64,000 nt of DNA from Contendibacter sp963719395 (GTDB taxonomy: Bacteria > Pseudomonadota > Gammaproteobacteria > Competibacterales > Competibacteraceae), in contig CAVRCC010000070.1 of assembly GCA_963719395.1 (NCBI GenBank), positions 62,001-126,000 on the forward strand, in the 5' to 3' direction. Position 1 is the first letter of the stretch. Every line of letters starts with the position of its first letter. Of the stretch, positions 55,104 through 64,000 are shown in pieces. The position numbers were made by a program, and so were the translations under genes. The notes under the pieces were generated by a model, which worked only from the letters and a program-made list of their open reading frames with translations, was not told the DNA's origin and ran no database searches.

Positions 55104-55709
55104 TTAGCCCTGGCCGACGAATCCAGCCAGATAATGATCCAGCAGCGAGCCAGTGACATCCTGGATCGGCCGCCCGCCGGCCATTTCCAGCTTCTGGTCG
55201 AGACCGAGAATGCAGATGCCGTGAACCCCGCTCCACAGGGCGCGGGCGGCCAGGGCGATGTCCTCCGGGGAGCGTTGGGGGCCGAGCAGCGCCAATTGTT
55301 GTTGCACCAGTTCGAACATCCGCGTCACCTTGTCGGTGAAAGACTCGGGTAGCGGCTGACCCTCCGGCATCCGATGTTCGTAAATGGCCAGCCAGCGGTG
55401 AGTTTGGGCGAGGGCGAAGGCGATGTAGGCCCGGGCCAGCGCTCGAATCGCGGCGGCGGGCGGCGGGTGGTCGGCGATGGCGGCGGTCAGGTGATTTTGC
55501 AGCGCTTCCAGCGTCCGTTCGTTCATCTGGGCGATCAGATCGTCCTGATTGCGAAACACCATGTACAGGCTGCCGACCGTGTAGCCGATGCGGCCCACCA
55601 CCTTGCGGGTGCTCAGGCCAGCCAGACCATGCTCGGCGACCAGGTGCTCGGCGGCCTGCAACGCGATCTCCCGGAGTTCTTCGCGCGTGTGTTCGTTGCG
55701 TCTACCCAT
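55104..55709 (-). CDS. TetR/AcrR family transcriptional regulator
   Basis: The 201-residue protein has a TetR helix-turn-helix (HLVAEHGLAGLSTRKVVGRIGYTVGSLYMVFRNQDDLIAQM, residues about 22-62) and a C-terminal ligand domain of the WHG type (RALARAYIAFALAQTHRWLAIYEHRMPEG; ALWSGVHGICILGLDQKLEM). The target and ligand are unknown. It lies between the second Uma2 gene and the kinase gene on the same strand. Confidence 0.9.
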   Translation of the reverse strand: MGRRNEHTREELREIALQAAEHLVAEHGLAGLSTRKVVGRIGYTVGSLYMVFRNQDDLIAQMNERTLEALQNHLTAAIADHPPPAAAIRALARAYIAFALAQTHRWLAIYEHRMPEGQPLPESFTDKVTRMFELVQQQLALLGPQRSPEDIALAARALWSGVHGICILGLDQKLEMAGGRPIQDVTGSLLDHYLAGFVGQG

Positions 55710-55736
55710 GGGAATTCCCCAGCTACCGTGGGCCGT

Positions 55737-57734
55737 CTAACCGCGGCGGCGTCGCCAGAGGGTGTCCAGACCGGGCGGAAATACCCGCAGGTCGGCCTGA
55801 GCCTGCGCTTCCCGCATCGCTTGATGAATCAGGGCGATATTAAGCTGGGCGCGCTGTTTAAGAATATCCGTTTTAATTTTAGCCAGTTCGTCGGGCGCTG
55901 CCAGCAGTTCCCGCTCGATTCGCAGCCGTTCCTGGATGTATTGCCTTCGCAAATTGGCGATGGCGGTGGGGTCGGGACCCTGGCGCGGATCATGACGGAA
56001 GCGTCGCTCCAAGTCCTGGCGCCAGGCCAGCAGAGCCGCCGCGCGCTGGCGGCCGAGCCGCTGCCCGAAGCCGGGCACTGCGTTCAACGCCTCTGCGGTG
56101 ACATCGGCGGCGGTTTCGATACCGTAGGATTCCAGCGCCATCCGGTCGGTGGTGAGAATGCCGGGAATCTGGGCCGCGTCGATGAAATGGCCCTCCAGGA
56201 ACGCCCGTAACTGAATTTGACGCTGGTCGGTTTCCAACCGTTGCAGGTCCTGCTGCAACGCGGCTGTCAGGTTTCGATGCCGGTCGCGCAGGTCGCGCAG
56301 GTCGCGCAGCCGGGCCGCGAACGGTTGCCCGGTCGCGCGCTGGTTCCAGGCGGCGCGCACGTCCGTCAGTTCCTGCCGGGCCGCGAACAGCGCCAGCCGG
56401 CGGCGCTGGACTTCGCGGTGGACCGCGCCGTCCCGCAGCAGCGACCAGGCCGCGGCCGCCAGCGGCAGCCACAGCCAACTCAGCCGCCACTGGATGAAGA
56501 TCGCCACCAGCGCTGCGCCGATGATGGCCGCCGCCTTGAGCGCGTTGCCGCGCTGGACCCGTCGCAGGGGATCTGGGAGCGGGGTCGGGACAATCGGCGT
56601 GCGGGGCGCGGGCGCGGGCATGGCTTCGTCGTCGGGCGGCGCGACGGCCTGAATCCGACTCCACACCTGGTCCAGGTCGAAATCGGGCGAGCCCGCGCCG
56701 ACCAGGTCGGCCGCCAGCGAGCGCTCCGGGAGTACGAAGAACACGGTCCCGCTGGTCTGTTCCAGGGCGCACCACGGACAGTCCCGCAACGAGCGGGGAT
56801 ATTTGTGGGCGCCGTTGCGGCCGCAGGCGTGCAGTTCGGCGCCGAGTTGTTCCAGCGCCCGCAGCCAGTCGCGGGCGCTGGGGCGGCCCTGGGTTAGCTT
56901 GGGCGGGGCAAAGGCCCGCTCGAACAGGTCCGCGACCGCGACCGGCAGGGCGGCGAACAGCAGAGTGTGCGGCGGAGGTTCCATCTGCCGGGTAATGGCG
57001 TGGCGGCCAAAGGCGAAGCGGTATTCGCGGATGGCTCGCTCGATCGGCATGTCGCCCTTGCCCTGGTAGCGCCCGGCGAAGGGGTGGCGACCCATGAACA
57101 ACAGGTGGAAACACAGCAGGGCCAGGCCAAAAGCGTCGTGGTCCGGGGTGCGCCGCAGCCCGTGAAACGACTGGCCCTGCAATTCCGGCGCGGTGAACTG
57201 CGGCACGCCGACATCGCAGGGGAACAGTTGGCCGCCGGCGCTGATCTGGAACGAATCGCAATCGATCAGCTTGACCAGCGCCTGGGGCGAGACCACCACA
57301 TTGCCGGGATTGACGTCGCCGATGACGTGGCTGCGGGCGTGAATCGCCTCGAAAGCGCTGGCCAGGTTGCGGGCGGCGTGGACCAAAAACGACCAGTCGG
57401 CGTGCGGGAACGTTTTCTTGCGGTGCGAGGGACCGTAGAGGCTGTGGATTTCCCGATAGCCGTTGACCCGGGGCATGACAAAACCCTGCACTGGACCATC
57501 GGGCCGGGCGCGCAGCACGTCCACCGGCCAAGCGGCGATTTCCAGCAAGGCGGGATGCGCCTGCCGAGCCATGTTGTCCAACTTAAGCGCCTTGTCGGCG
57601 CCGATGGGCTGGTGATAGACCTTGGCGACGAAGCCGGGTCGGCCGGCAATCTCGTGGACCGCGCCCTCGCCGCCGCGCCCCAGTGCTGGACCCAGTTCGA
57701 GCGGATGACCCGCGCCGTTATACAGCGTCGTCAC
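55737..57734 (-). CDS. Protein kinase with helix-hairpin-helix C-terminus (TerY-P triad kinase)
   Basis: The 665-residue protein has an N-terminal eukaryote-like kinase fold: glycine loop GRGGEGAVHEI, likely Lys38 (FVAKVY), catalytic loop IGDVNPGN (D140, N145) and metal Asp158 (LIDCD, in place of DFG). A Cys-rich zinc-like stretch follows (HACGRNGAHKY, CPWCALE). Two adjacent hydrophobic segments (about 405-440) and a HhH region (ALNAVPGFGQRLGRQRAAALL) precede a basic coiled tail. It overlaps the PP2C gene by 17 bases. Kinase, PP2C and vWA genes together match the TerY-P triad. Confidence 0.85.
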   Translation of the reverse strand: MTTLYNGAGHPLELGPALGRGGEGAVHEIAGRPGFVAKVYHQPIGADKALKLDNMARQAHPALLEIAAWPVDVLRARPDGPVQGFVMPRVNGYREIHSLYGPSHRKKTFPHADWSFLVHAARNLASAFEAIHARSHVIGDVNPGNVVVSPQALVKLIDCDSFQISAGGQLFPCDVGVPQFTAPELQGQSFHGLRRTPDHDAFGLALLCFHLLFMGRHPFAGRYQGKGDMPIERAIREYRFAFGRHAITRQMEPPPHTLLFAALPVAVADLFERAFAPPKLTQGRPSARDWLRALEQLGAELHACGRNGAHKYPRSLRDCPWCALEQTSGTVFFVLPERSLAADLVGAGSPDFDLDQVWSRIQAVAPPDDEAMPAPAPRTPIVPTPLPDPLRRVQRGNALKAAAIIGAALVAIFIQWRLSWLWLPLAAAAWSLLRDGAVHREVQRRRLALFAARQELTDVRAAWNQRATGQPFAARLRDLRDLRDRHRNLTAALQQDLQRLETDQRQIQLRAFLEGHFIDAAQIPGILTTDRMALESYGIETAADVTAEALNAVPGFGQRLGRQRAAALLAWRQDLERRFRHDPRQGPDPTAIANLRRQYIQERLRIERELLAAPDELAKIKTDILKQRAQLNIALIHQAMREAQAQADLRVFPPGLDTLWRRRRG

Positions 57735-58632
57735 CGTAGCCTTCCCGGACGGCGGGCGGAGCGGGGTCGGGGGCGGTCGAGGCCACGGTCGGAGCCAGGT
57801 TGCCGTTCTCGGCGGGTTCGGCGGGCGGGATGGTGGCCGCTGCGGCGGCAGGGATCGGAAGCCGAGTCGCCAGGATCAGGGTCTTGTCGTCGTGGGTGCG
57901 CTGGTTGAGGGCCGGCGCGTCCAGAAAGCGTTCCAGCGCGGTCCGCAGGTCGGGCGGGCAGCCCGGTTCGGGGGCGGCGCGCAGGCGCTGGAACAGCGGC
58001 CGGAAAAAGGGCGCGTGGGCTTGCCGGGTTTGATAGTGCAGCGCCAGCGGTTGCAGGCCGTCGGTCAGCAGGGCGATTTCAGCGACCGGTTCGGCCAGCG
58101 CGGCGAATTCCAGGCGGGCAGCGGCGCCGGTGTCGGTGGCGAAGTAGGTTTCGTTGGCGTATTCGCCGGCCTGCGGCCAGAACACCGGCCGATAGTCGTC
58201 TCCGGTTCCGATCACGATCGCGCCGTCGCCGATTTGCAGGAACAGTGCGTGGTCGTCGGCCACCACCGCGCCCAGCAGAGTGCAGGCGAATTCCCGAACC
58301 GGCAACCCGGTCTCGGCCGCGCGCTGGCTCAGAACGGTTTGCACGCGTTCGATCAGGGTTTCGGCGGTGGCCCGGGTCCAGTCGGCGACGGTCGCTTGCG
58401 CCAGCCAGGCCGCGCATTCGGCCAGCAGGGTCTGGCAGGCCAGTTCCGCGCCGACGCGCGCCTCGGCGGCGCTGCCCGCACCATCGGCGGCGGCTAGCGC
58501 CAACGCCGGTGTGGCGTCGGGAGTCTCCAGCCACTGGACCGCGCAGGCGTCCTGACACTCGGCGCCGCTGGCGCGATGAGCCACGCCAGGAACGCTGGCG
58601 TACACATAGCGCCAGCCGCCGGTTTCACTCAT
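57718..58632 (-). CDS. PP2C family serine/threonine phosphatase
   Basis: The 304-residue phosphatase has metal-binding motifs GAECQDACAVQW, LAAADGAGSAAEA, IGDGAIVIG and LLTDGLQPLAL, with the last Asp in THDDKTLILA. The C-terminal 40 residues are Pro/Ala-rich. ATG 58632 overlaps the vWA stop (ATGA, 58629-58632) and its end overlaps the kinase start, so all three are translationally coupled. It is expected to reverse phosphorylation by the partner kinase. Confidence 0.88.
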   Translation of the reverse strand: MSETGGWRYVYASVPGVAHRASGAECQDACAVQWLETPDATPALALAAADGAGSAAEARVGAELACQTLLAECAAWLAQATVADWTRATAETLIERVQTVLSQRAAETGLPVREFACTLLGAVVADDHALFLQIGDGAIVIGTGDDYRPVFWPQAGEYANETYFATDTGAAARLEFAALAEPVAEIALLTDGLQPLALHYQTRQAHAPFFRPLFQRLRAAPEPGCPPDLRTALERFLDAPALNQRTHDDKTLILATRLPIPAAAAATIPPAEPAENGNLAPTVASTAPDPAPPAVREGYGDDAV

Positions 58633-59324
58633 ACCGAAGCCCAGCCGTCGGGACTGGCGGGATTGCTCAGCGGCACTTCGGTGCCCGGCACCGAGCGCGA
58701 CACCGAACGCATCGAGTTCGACAGCCACTGGAACAGTTCGCGGAAGCGCAGCCCTTTCAGCCGCAACGGCTGGCGCAGGGAGAGCCGCTGTAAGATATCC
58801 AGGTTGGCGCCCTCGACCCCGACCGCGAAGAAGGCGAAGGCGCGGTTTTCCTCACCCTTGCGGACTTCGAGCGCGGCGGCCTGCCAGTCGTCGGTGGGGC
58901 TGCCGTCAGTGATCAGGAACACCCAGGGCCGGAAGAAGGGGATGCCATGTTCCCGGTACAGCGCCTTGCGCTGGTTGAGTAGTTCCAGCCCCTGGGTAAT
59001 CGCCTGGCCCATCGGCGTATCCTTGCGCGCGCTCAGATGCGGTGGGGTGAAATGTTCGGCGGTCTGAAATTCGGTGACTACCTCGACCGGGCCGAAGCTG
59101 ACGATGGCGATTTCAACCCGCTTGGCGGCGAGGCTGTCGGCCAGCAGTTCCTCCTTGAAGGTAGCCAGTCCCTGATTGAGTTCGGTGATCGGCGGGCCGT
59201 TCATCGACCAGGAATTGTCCAGCAGCAGCACGCAAGGGCAGCGCGGTTCGGGGTTATCGGCGAATTCGGCGCCGCTGAAATCCGCGCCGAACGGGGTTTG
59301 TCGGGGAAGGTCGAGTTCGTTCAT
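58629..59324 (-). CDS. TerY-type von Willebrand factor A domain protein
   Basis: The 231-residue vWA protein has a MIDAS DxSxS motif in LLLDNSWSMNG and further metal loops (KDTPMGQAI, FLITDGSPTDDWQ). Its length and VGVEGANLDILQRLS segment match TerY-like proteins. It is the first gene of the vWA-PP2C-kinase triad. These triads are associated with tellurium/stress-type phosphorylation signalling in comparative-genomic work. No other ter genes are visible. Confidence 0.88.
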   Translation of the reverse strand: MNELDLPRQTPFGADFSGAEFADNPEPRCPCVLLLDNSWSMNGPPITELNQGLATFKEELLADSLAAKRVEIAIVSFGPVEVVTEFQTAEHFTPPHLSARKDTPMGQAITQGLELLNQRKALYREHGIPFFRPWVFLITDGSPTDDWQAAALEVRKGEENRAFAFFAVGVEGANLDILQRLSLRQPLRLKGLRFRELFQWLSNSMRSVSRSVPGTEVPLSNPASPDGWASV

Positions 59325-59465
59325 CCTGAGGGTCCTCTGTGGAGCAGCGCGGGTGCGAACTACTTGACTATAACTCATCCGTTGCGGTTGCGGATGGTCG
59401 GAGACTCGCACCGGCGGGCCGGTATAATGTATGGCGTTTCGAGTGGGATAGACTAGGAAAGCGTG

Positions 59466-60179
59466 ATGAAGTTGATGCGGGTTTGGGTAGGGTTCGTCTT
59501 GGGTGCGGCGCTCCTGTCAGGTTATGCGGGACAGACGCCGGTAGTGGAACCGACGGCGGTGGATAACGCGGTGTTGGCGGCCCTGTTGGCGAGTCTGGAC
59601 GCGCGGCTGAATGCCCTGGAGCGGACGGTTGCCGCCGAGCGGGCGGAGCGGCGGGCGGCGGCAACGGCGACCGAGCAGGCTCTGGCCGACGTCAAGCGGG
59701 AACTCAAGGCAGCCAAGGCGGCCATGTCGAGCCTGCGGCGCAAAGTGGAGTCGCTGCCCCCGGCCTCGGACACGCGGCGGAATGTTGCAACCGCCGGTCG
59801 CGGCATTCCGAGCGCGGCGGATTATCGGCCGGTCGATGTGGCCTTGGGCGAACTGCCCGGCGGCAACGGCGAGCGGGTGACGCGGCCGATTCCGGTCGCG
59901 ATTCCCAACACGGCGCGGGAAATTCTGGTGTACGCGCAAGTGGCGACCGGTTACGTCAAGGGCGGCCCGCACCGGTTCCGGATTGCGACGCGACTGGAAG
60001 ACAAGCGGGAAGCAGCGTTCTATTTGTATGCGATTGGTCAGCCACAACAAGGCTGGGCCTACAATTCCGATAACGTCTGGCTGCCGATGCCGAAAAACCG
60101 GGAACTGATCCTGCAAGCCGAGGGCGAGCCGTTTTTCGGCGACTGGAACAGCGAGGTGCGGATTATCGGCTATCGGTGA
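59466..60179 (+). CDS. Secreted coiled-coil protein of unknown function
   Basis: The 237-residue protein has an N-terminal signal-like segment (VWVGFVLGAALLSGYAGQ) without a lipobox Cys. A coiled coil follows (residues about 40-98, Ala/Arg/Glu-rich), then a beta-rich C-terminal domain (ADYRPVDVALGELPGG, ILVYAQVATGYVKGGPHRFRIATRL, WNSEVRIIGYR). I do not recognise the family. ATG 59466 has AGGAAAG at 59454-59460. It diverges from the vWA triad. The 236 bases after it (60180-60415) are AT-richer and hold no gene I can support. Confidence 0.65.
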   Translation: MKLMRVWVGFVLGAALLSGYAGQTPVVEPTAVDNAVLAALLASLDARLNALERTVAAERAERRAAATATEQALADVKRELKAAKAAMSSLRRKVESLPPASDTRRNVATAGRGIPSAADYRPVDVALGELPGGNGERVTRPIPVAIPNTAREILVYAQVATGYVKGGPHRFRIATRLEDKREAAFYLYAIGQPQQGWAYNSDNVWLPMPKNRELILQAEGEPFFGDWNSEVRIIGYR

Positions 60180-60415
60180 TCCGTTATAAAGCGCACCATC
60201 ATTTGGTTCTGTGCATAAGGCTTAACTTTATTATTGGATCGTTCAGGATTTTGTTACCTGATTTTTGATGAAAACATCGATGTCTTTTCCCCAAACAAGG
60301 AAAGCATGGCAGATTTCATCTGTAATCAGCATAAGCGTCAGAGTAATTCACATTATGGGGAAGAGGGTTGCCACTGCTGCCGTCAAAATTACGCACCGCC
60401 CATCACCAGCAACGC

Positions 60416-60691
60416 TCATCGACTACGTTTCTCGGACTCTTCCCAGTCGGCGCTGTAATCCACTGGCTTGCACAATTGCTCAATGAGAATGGGTGGCCTG
60501 TCACGCTTCAGCATGCCGCGCAAGTCTTCGAGACGCTTGCCGGTCTTTTTGGGTTTGGTTTTCAGCAGGACGCCGTTGCCGGCGGCGGTCACGGTGAGTT
60601 CGGTGCCGGCCTCCCAATGCAGCGCATCGCGGATGTCCTTGGGAATGACGACTTGGCCCTTGGTGGAGAGGGTGACGGTAGCGGTGGACAT
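60416..60691 (-). CDS. AbrB/MazE/SpoVT-type antitoxin (orphan)
   Basis: The 91-residue protein has the swapped-hairpin AbrB fold at its N-terminus (TVTLSTKGQVVIPKDIRDAL, ELTVTAAGNGVLLKTKP) and an acidic C-terminal tail (KPVDYSADWEESEKR) that usually binds a PIN/VapC toxin. No PIN gene follows in the 236 bases downstream, so the antitoxin is unpaired here. It lies 70 bases beyond the end of ppc on the same strand. Confidence 0.85.
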   Translation of the reverse strand: MSTATVTLSTKGQVVIPKDIRDALHWEAGTELTVTAAGNGVLLKTKPKKTGKRLEDLRGMLKRDRPPILIEQLCKPVDYSADWEESEKRSR

Positions 60692-60761
60692 GGAGCCCTC
60701 CGGTAAGGAAAAAAGTAAGATTGAATGGTGGGCCTGTAACCATTGCAGCGCAAGCTCGACC

Positions 60762-63588
60762 TCACCCGGTATTTCGCATTCCCGCCGCCAGGGCGTTGAT
60801 CGAGCGCAGCAGCGGTCGTAGCCACGTTTCCGCCTCCGGCGAATCCGCGCCGTGTTCGCGAAGCGCCTGCCGGTAGCGGTGCAAAACCGTGATCTGAATG
60901 TGATTGAGCGGGTCCAGATAGGGATTGCGCCGCTCCAGCGATTGCGCCAGGGTCGGGTTTTCCTCCAGCAGCGTCGCTATTTGCGCCACCGCCAGAATCT
61001 CGCGGCAGGTCTGTTCGTATTCGGCCCGGAATCGCTCGTAAATCCGGGTTTCGGTGTCAGCATCCGTGCACAGCCGGGCGTATTCGCGGGCGATGCCCGC
61101 ATCCACCTTGCTCAGCGACATCTGGCTGTTGTCGAGCAGGGCGTGGAAAAACGGCCAGTCCCGATACAGCCTTTGCAGCGTCGCCAGCCGCTCCGGATCG
61201 TCGCCGCGCCAGGCCGCCAGCGCGCCGCCGATGCCGTACCAGCCGGGCAGGGTGTGTCGCGACTGGCCCCAGCCGAACATCCACGGAATCGCCCGCACCG
61301 AGTATTTGGAACGATCCCCCTTGGCGCGGTGCGAGGGCCGCGAGCCGATGTTGAGCAGAGCGATCTCGGTGACCGGCGTCGCTTCGTAAAAATAATCCAT
61401 GAAGCCAGGCGTCTGTTCGGTGAGATCGCGATAGGCCGCTTCGCCGTGGTGGGCCAGTTCGGCCATGACCGCCGCCGCTTCCGGCGGATCGGCGGGAACC
61501 TCTTGAATCAGATGACGGCTGGCCTTGATCAGCCCGGTGATGCCGAGCGTCAGTTCGTAGACGGCGGTTTCCAGGTTCTGGTACTTGAACGACAACACCT
61601 CGCCCTGTTCGGTGATCTTGATCTGACCCCGCACCGTACCCGAGGGCTGGGACAGGATGGCGTCGTGGACCGGCCCGCCGCCGCGTCCCACCGTGCCGCC
61701 GCGACCGTGGAACAGCCGGCAGCCAAAGCCGCGCGCCGCAGTCAGCGCCACCGCCTGTCGTTGGGCTTGGTACAGCCCCCAATTGGAGGCCAGGATGCCA
61801 CCGTCCTTGCAGGAATCCGAATAGCCCACCATCACATCCTGCACTCCGCCAGCGGCGGTCAGCAGTTCCCGATAGGTTGGTTGATCCAGCAATCGGGTCA
61901 GCAGGATTTCAACCCGGTTCAGATCCGCGATAGTTTCGAACAACGGCGCGACGCGGATTTCGCAATGCCAGCTTCCATCGGCGCGACGGCCGGCCAATCC
62001 GGCGAAGCTGGCCAGAAACAGCACTTCCAAAACATGGCTGGCTTCGTGGGTCATGGAGATGACGTAGTTGTCGAAGGCGCGTGGGCTGATCTCGTCCCGG
62101 ATTTGCGCCATGACCTGGAATACCTCTAACGTCTCCCGGGTGGCGGGACTGAACGAATCGCAGTACATCAGCGGTGTGCCCGGTTTGGCCAGCAGGGCGT
62201 CGAGTACGCTTAGCCGTTCGTCCTCGCTCAGGGCGACATAGTCCGGCAGGTTGGGCGCCATGGCGAACAGTTCCGCGACCGCCGCCGTATGTCGGCCCGA
62301 TTCCTGCCGAACGTCGAGCGCGGTCAGATAAAAGCCGAACGTTTCCGCCAGCCGGATCAGATCCTTCAGTTCGCCGTCGGCGACCGCACGGTCGTCGTGG
62401 GCGATCAGCGAGTCGCGGATCAGATACAGGTCTTCGAGAAACTCCCGTTCGGGGCGTAGCCCCAGAACGGAACCGGAACGGTTTTGGGACGCCCTTCGGC
62501 GCGCGCCCGCGCCTGGTCGTGATTGTGTTGCAGCCGGTGGTAGATCAGGAAAAATTTGCGCCGGTACGGTTCCTGGGCGTACTGCCGGGGCGCGTCGCGG
62601 AACAGCTCAGTCATGCGCGCGGCGTCGGCTGCTAGACTGGCGCTAAATGCCGGCGAAGGCGTAACCAGCGAGCTGGAAAAGGTCAGATGCCGGTTCAGTT
62701 CCTCGACCCGTCGCAGGTATTCACGCAGGACTTCCTGAGCTTGCAGGCGCACGGCCAGTGCGGTGGTCTCGGGGGTGACGAACGGATTGCCGTCGCGGTC
62801 GCCGCCGATCCAGGAGCCGAACCGCAGCAGACAGGGAATCCGCACCGCCGTTTGCCGCCCTCATCGCCGTACACGGTGCTCAGCGCCCGCTCCAGGTTGC
62901 GGTAAAGCATCGGCAGGGCTTGGAAAATGGATTCCCGGAAGTAGTACAGCCCGGCTTTAATTTCGTCGCGCACCTGCGGTTTGTCGCCGCGCACCTCGTC
63001 GGTTTTCCAGAGCACTTGAATCTGGCTGCGCAGTTCCTCAATCACCTCGGCACGCTGGTAGAGGTTGAGCGCCGGGTCGTCGAGCTTGCCGTGGGTTAAA
63101 AAAATCCGCCGTTGCACGCCCAGCAGCACCCGGCGTTTGGCTTCGGTGGGGTGAGCGGTGAACACCGGCGTGAAGCAGATCTGATCCAACAAGGTCTGCA
63201 ACTGCGCGACGCCGACGTCGGCGTCGCGCAGGGTGCGCAGCGTTTCGTCGAACGAACCCCGCCACAGCGGCTTACCCTGTTGGACCTGCTCGCGGCGTGA
63301 CAGGTGCTGGAAATTTTCCTCGGCGATGTTGGCCAGGTTGAAGTAGGCGCTGAAGGCCCGCACCACATGGTTCAGCATCTCCGGGTTGAGGGCGGCGATG
63401 AAGCGCATCAGCCGCTCGCGCGTCTCTGGCGCGGGTTCGGTTTGGCGACGCAGTTCGGCGAAACCCTGGCGCAGGGTTTCCACGGCGTCCAGCACGGGCT
63501 GGCCTTCTCGGTCGCGCAAGGTGATGCCCAGCAGTTGGCCGAGCAGTTTGACGCGGTCGCGCAGCGGTTTATTGGAGGAAGTCGACAT
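60762..63588 (-). CDS. ppc: Phosphoenolpyruvate carboxylase, with two frameshifts
   Basis: PEPC makes oxaloacetate from PEP and bicarbonate. Across the shifts it has about 940 residues, normal for the family. Motifs are VFTAHPTEAKRR (catalytic His), FGSWIGGDRDGNPFVTPE, GYSDSCKDGGILASNW, FHGRGGTVGRGGGP and the C-terminal RNPYLDPLNHIQI to GMRNTG. One base is missing near 62850 (after YGDEGG) and another near 62457 (after FWGYAP); the flanking pieces are otherwise contiguous. ATG 63588 (MSTSSNKPLRDRVKLL) is the start. Because every motif is intact, base-calling errors are the likelier cause. Confidence 0.92.
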
Positions 63589-63790
63589 GGTGGGATTCCG
63601 TTGGGTTCGAGTAGGGCAACGATGGACTGACAAAAGTGCACGGTTTCAAGCGGCGGATATTCGACAGACACCTTGGCGGAAACTATAGTTGCGCTAGGGC
63701 CATGTTCGCGGGTGGCGGCGTGGTGACGCTGGCCGAAAGCCCGGTGAACATGGTCCACAGACCTTCAACCCTCTCATAAGGAAGCTGTCG

Positions 63791-64000
63791 ATGTCCGTTC
63801 CCAGCGACCTGCCGGTCTGGCAAGAACTGAAAGCCCATCATGCCGCCATCGCCGACCTGCACCTGCGCGAGCTGTTCGCCGCCGATCCCGAGCGTTTCGA
63901 CCGGCTCTCCCGGCGGTTCGGCGATCTGCTGGTGGATTTCTCCAAGCATCGCGTCACCGGGGAAACCCTCGACCTGTTGATCGAACTGGCTCGCCAGGCG
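63791..64000 (+). CDS. pgi: Glucose-6-phosphate isomerase, N-terminal part (cut by window end)
   Basis: The open frame from ATG 63791 to the window end gives 70 residues (SDLPVWQELKAHHAAIADLHLRELFA, then FGDLLVDFSKHRVTGETLDLLIELA). This is the usual start of bacterial glucose-6-phosphate isomerase, with the FSK(H/N)xxT segment. It diverges from ppc with a 202-base gap. The catalytic part lies beyond the window. Confidence 0.8.
   Translation, partial: MSVPSDLPVWQELKAHHAAIADLHLRELFAADPERFDRLSRRFGDLLVDFSKHRVTGETLDLLIELARQA

Noticed and set aside
60180..60415. A PIN/VapC toxin partner for the AbrB-type antitoxin
   Set aside because: No frame on the minus strand downstream of the antitoxin encodes PIN motifs; the region appears non-coding.

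Overview
The window comes from a GC-rich gammaproteobacterium. The main evidence is canonical gene order: rpoE-rseA-rseB-rseC, then lepA-lepB-DUF4845-rnc-era-recO, with nadB divergent and ygfX next to it. PBP1b, HrpA, BipA/TypA, PEP carboxylase, an acetate-uptake carrier and an IPTL-CTERM surface protein fit an environmental lineage. A Competibacter-like organism is my guess and cannot be proved from this sequence.

Layout. 1-5.4 kb: a transposase remnant, a CPA2 cation/proton antiporter, msrB, mepA, and an iron alcohol dehydrogenase fused to an SCP2-like domain. 5.4-14.4 kb is an accessory region: a Fic protein; UPF0175 antitoxin with a decayed DUF3368 toxin; a hairpin-rich element with inverted ends; a diversity-generating-retroelement (DGR)-like cluster with two DUF1566 proteins carrying near-identical variable segments, an Avd-like four-helix protein and a MutS-like/RT-tail-like fragment; MntA/HepT; a stray copy of the spoVR 3' end; ndk; and a YoeB module. 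14.4-20.3 kb is the spoVR-yeaH-prkA stress operon, and spoVR is interrupted by a LAGLIDADG intein. Sigma-54 promoter matches and an NtrC-like site lie between prkA and a divergent AI-2E-family permease.

22-37 kb: hrpA, csp, typA, an acetate carrier with a secreted Cache protein, an LplT/Aas-like fusion, a saccharopine-dehydrogenase-like reductase, an AAA/DUF4143 ATPase, a DinG-family helicase and a proline-rich TPR lipoprotein. 37-54 kb: PBP1b, a two-domain kinase/P-loop protein, a PfkB adenosine kinase-like sugar kinase, an Uma2 protein, recO-era-rnc-DUF4845-lepB-lepA, rseCBA-rpoE, nadB and ygfX. 54-64 kb: a second Uma2 protein, a TetR regulator, a vWA/PP2C/kinase triad (TerY-P type), a coiled-coil secreted protein, an orphan AbrB antitoxin, ppc, and the start of pgi.

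Functional themes are envelope stress (sigma E, PBP1b, MepA, LepB), nitrogen or starvation stress (prkA-yeaH-spoVR), C2/C4 carbon entry (acetate carrier, PEP carboxylase) and a dense accessory block of toxin-antitoxin and DGR-type genes. Many genes, chiefly at 6.5-14.8 kb but also at 28.7 and 62.4-62.9 kb, carry single-base frameshifts at short homopolymers. Some may be sequencing errors rather than real decay. I found no tRNA, rRNA or CRISPR array.
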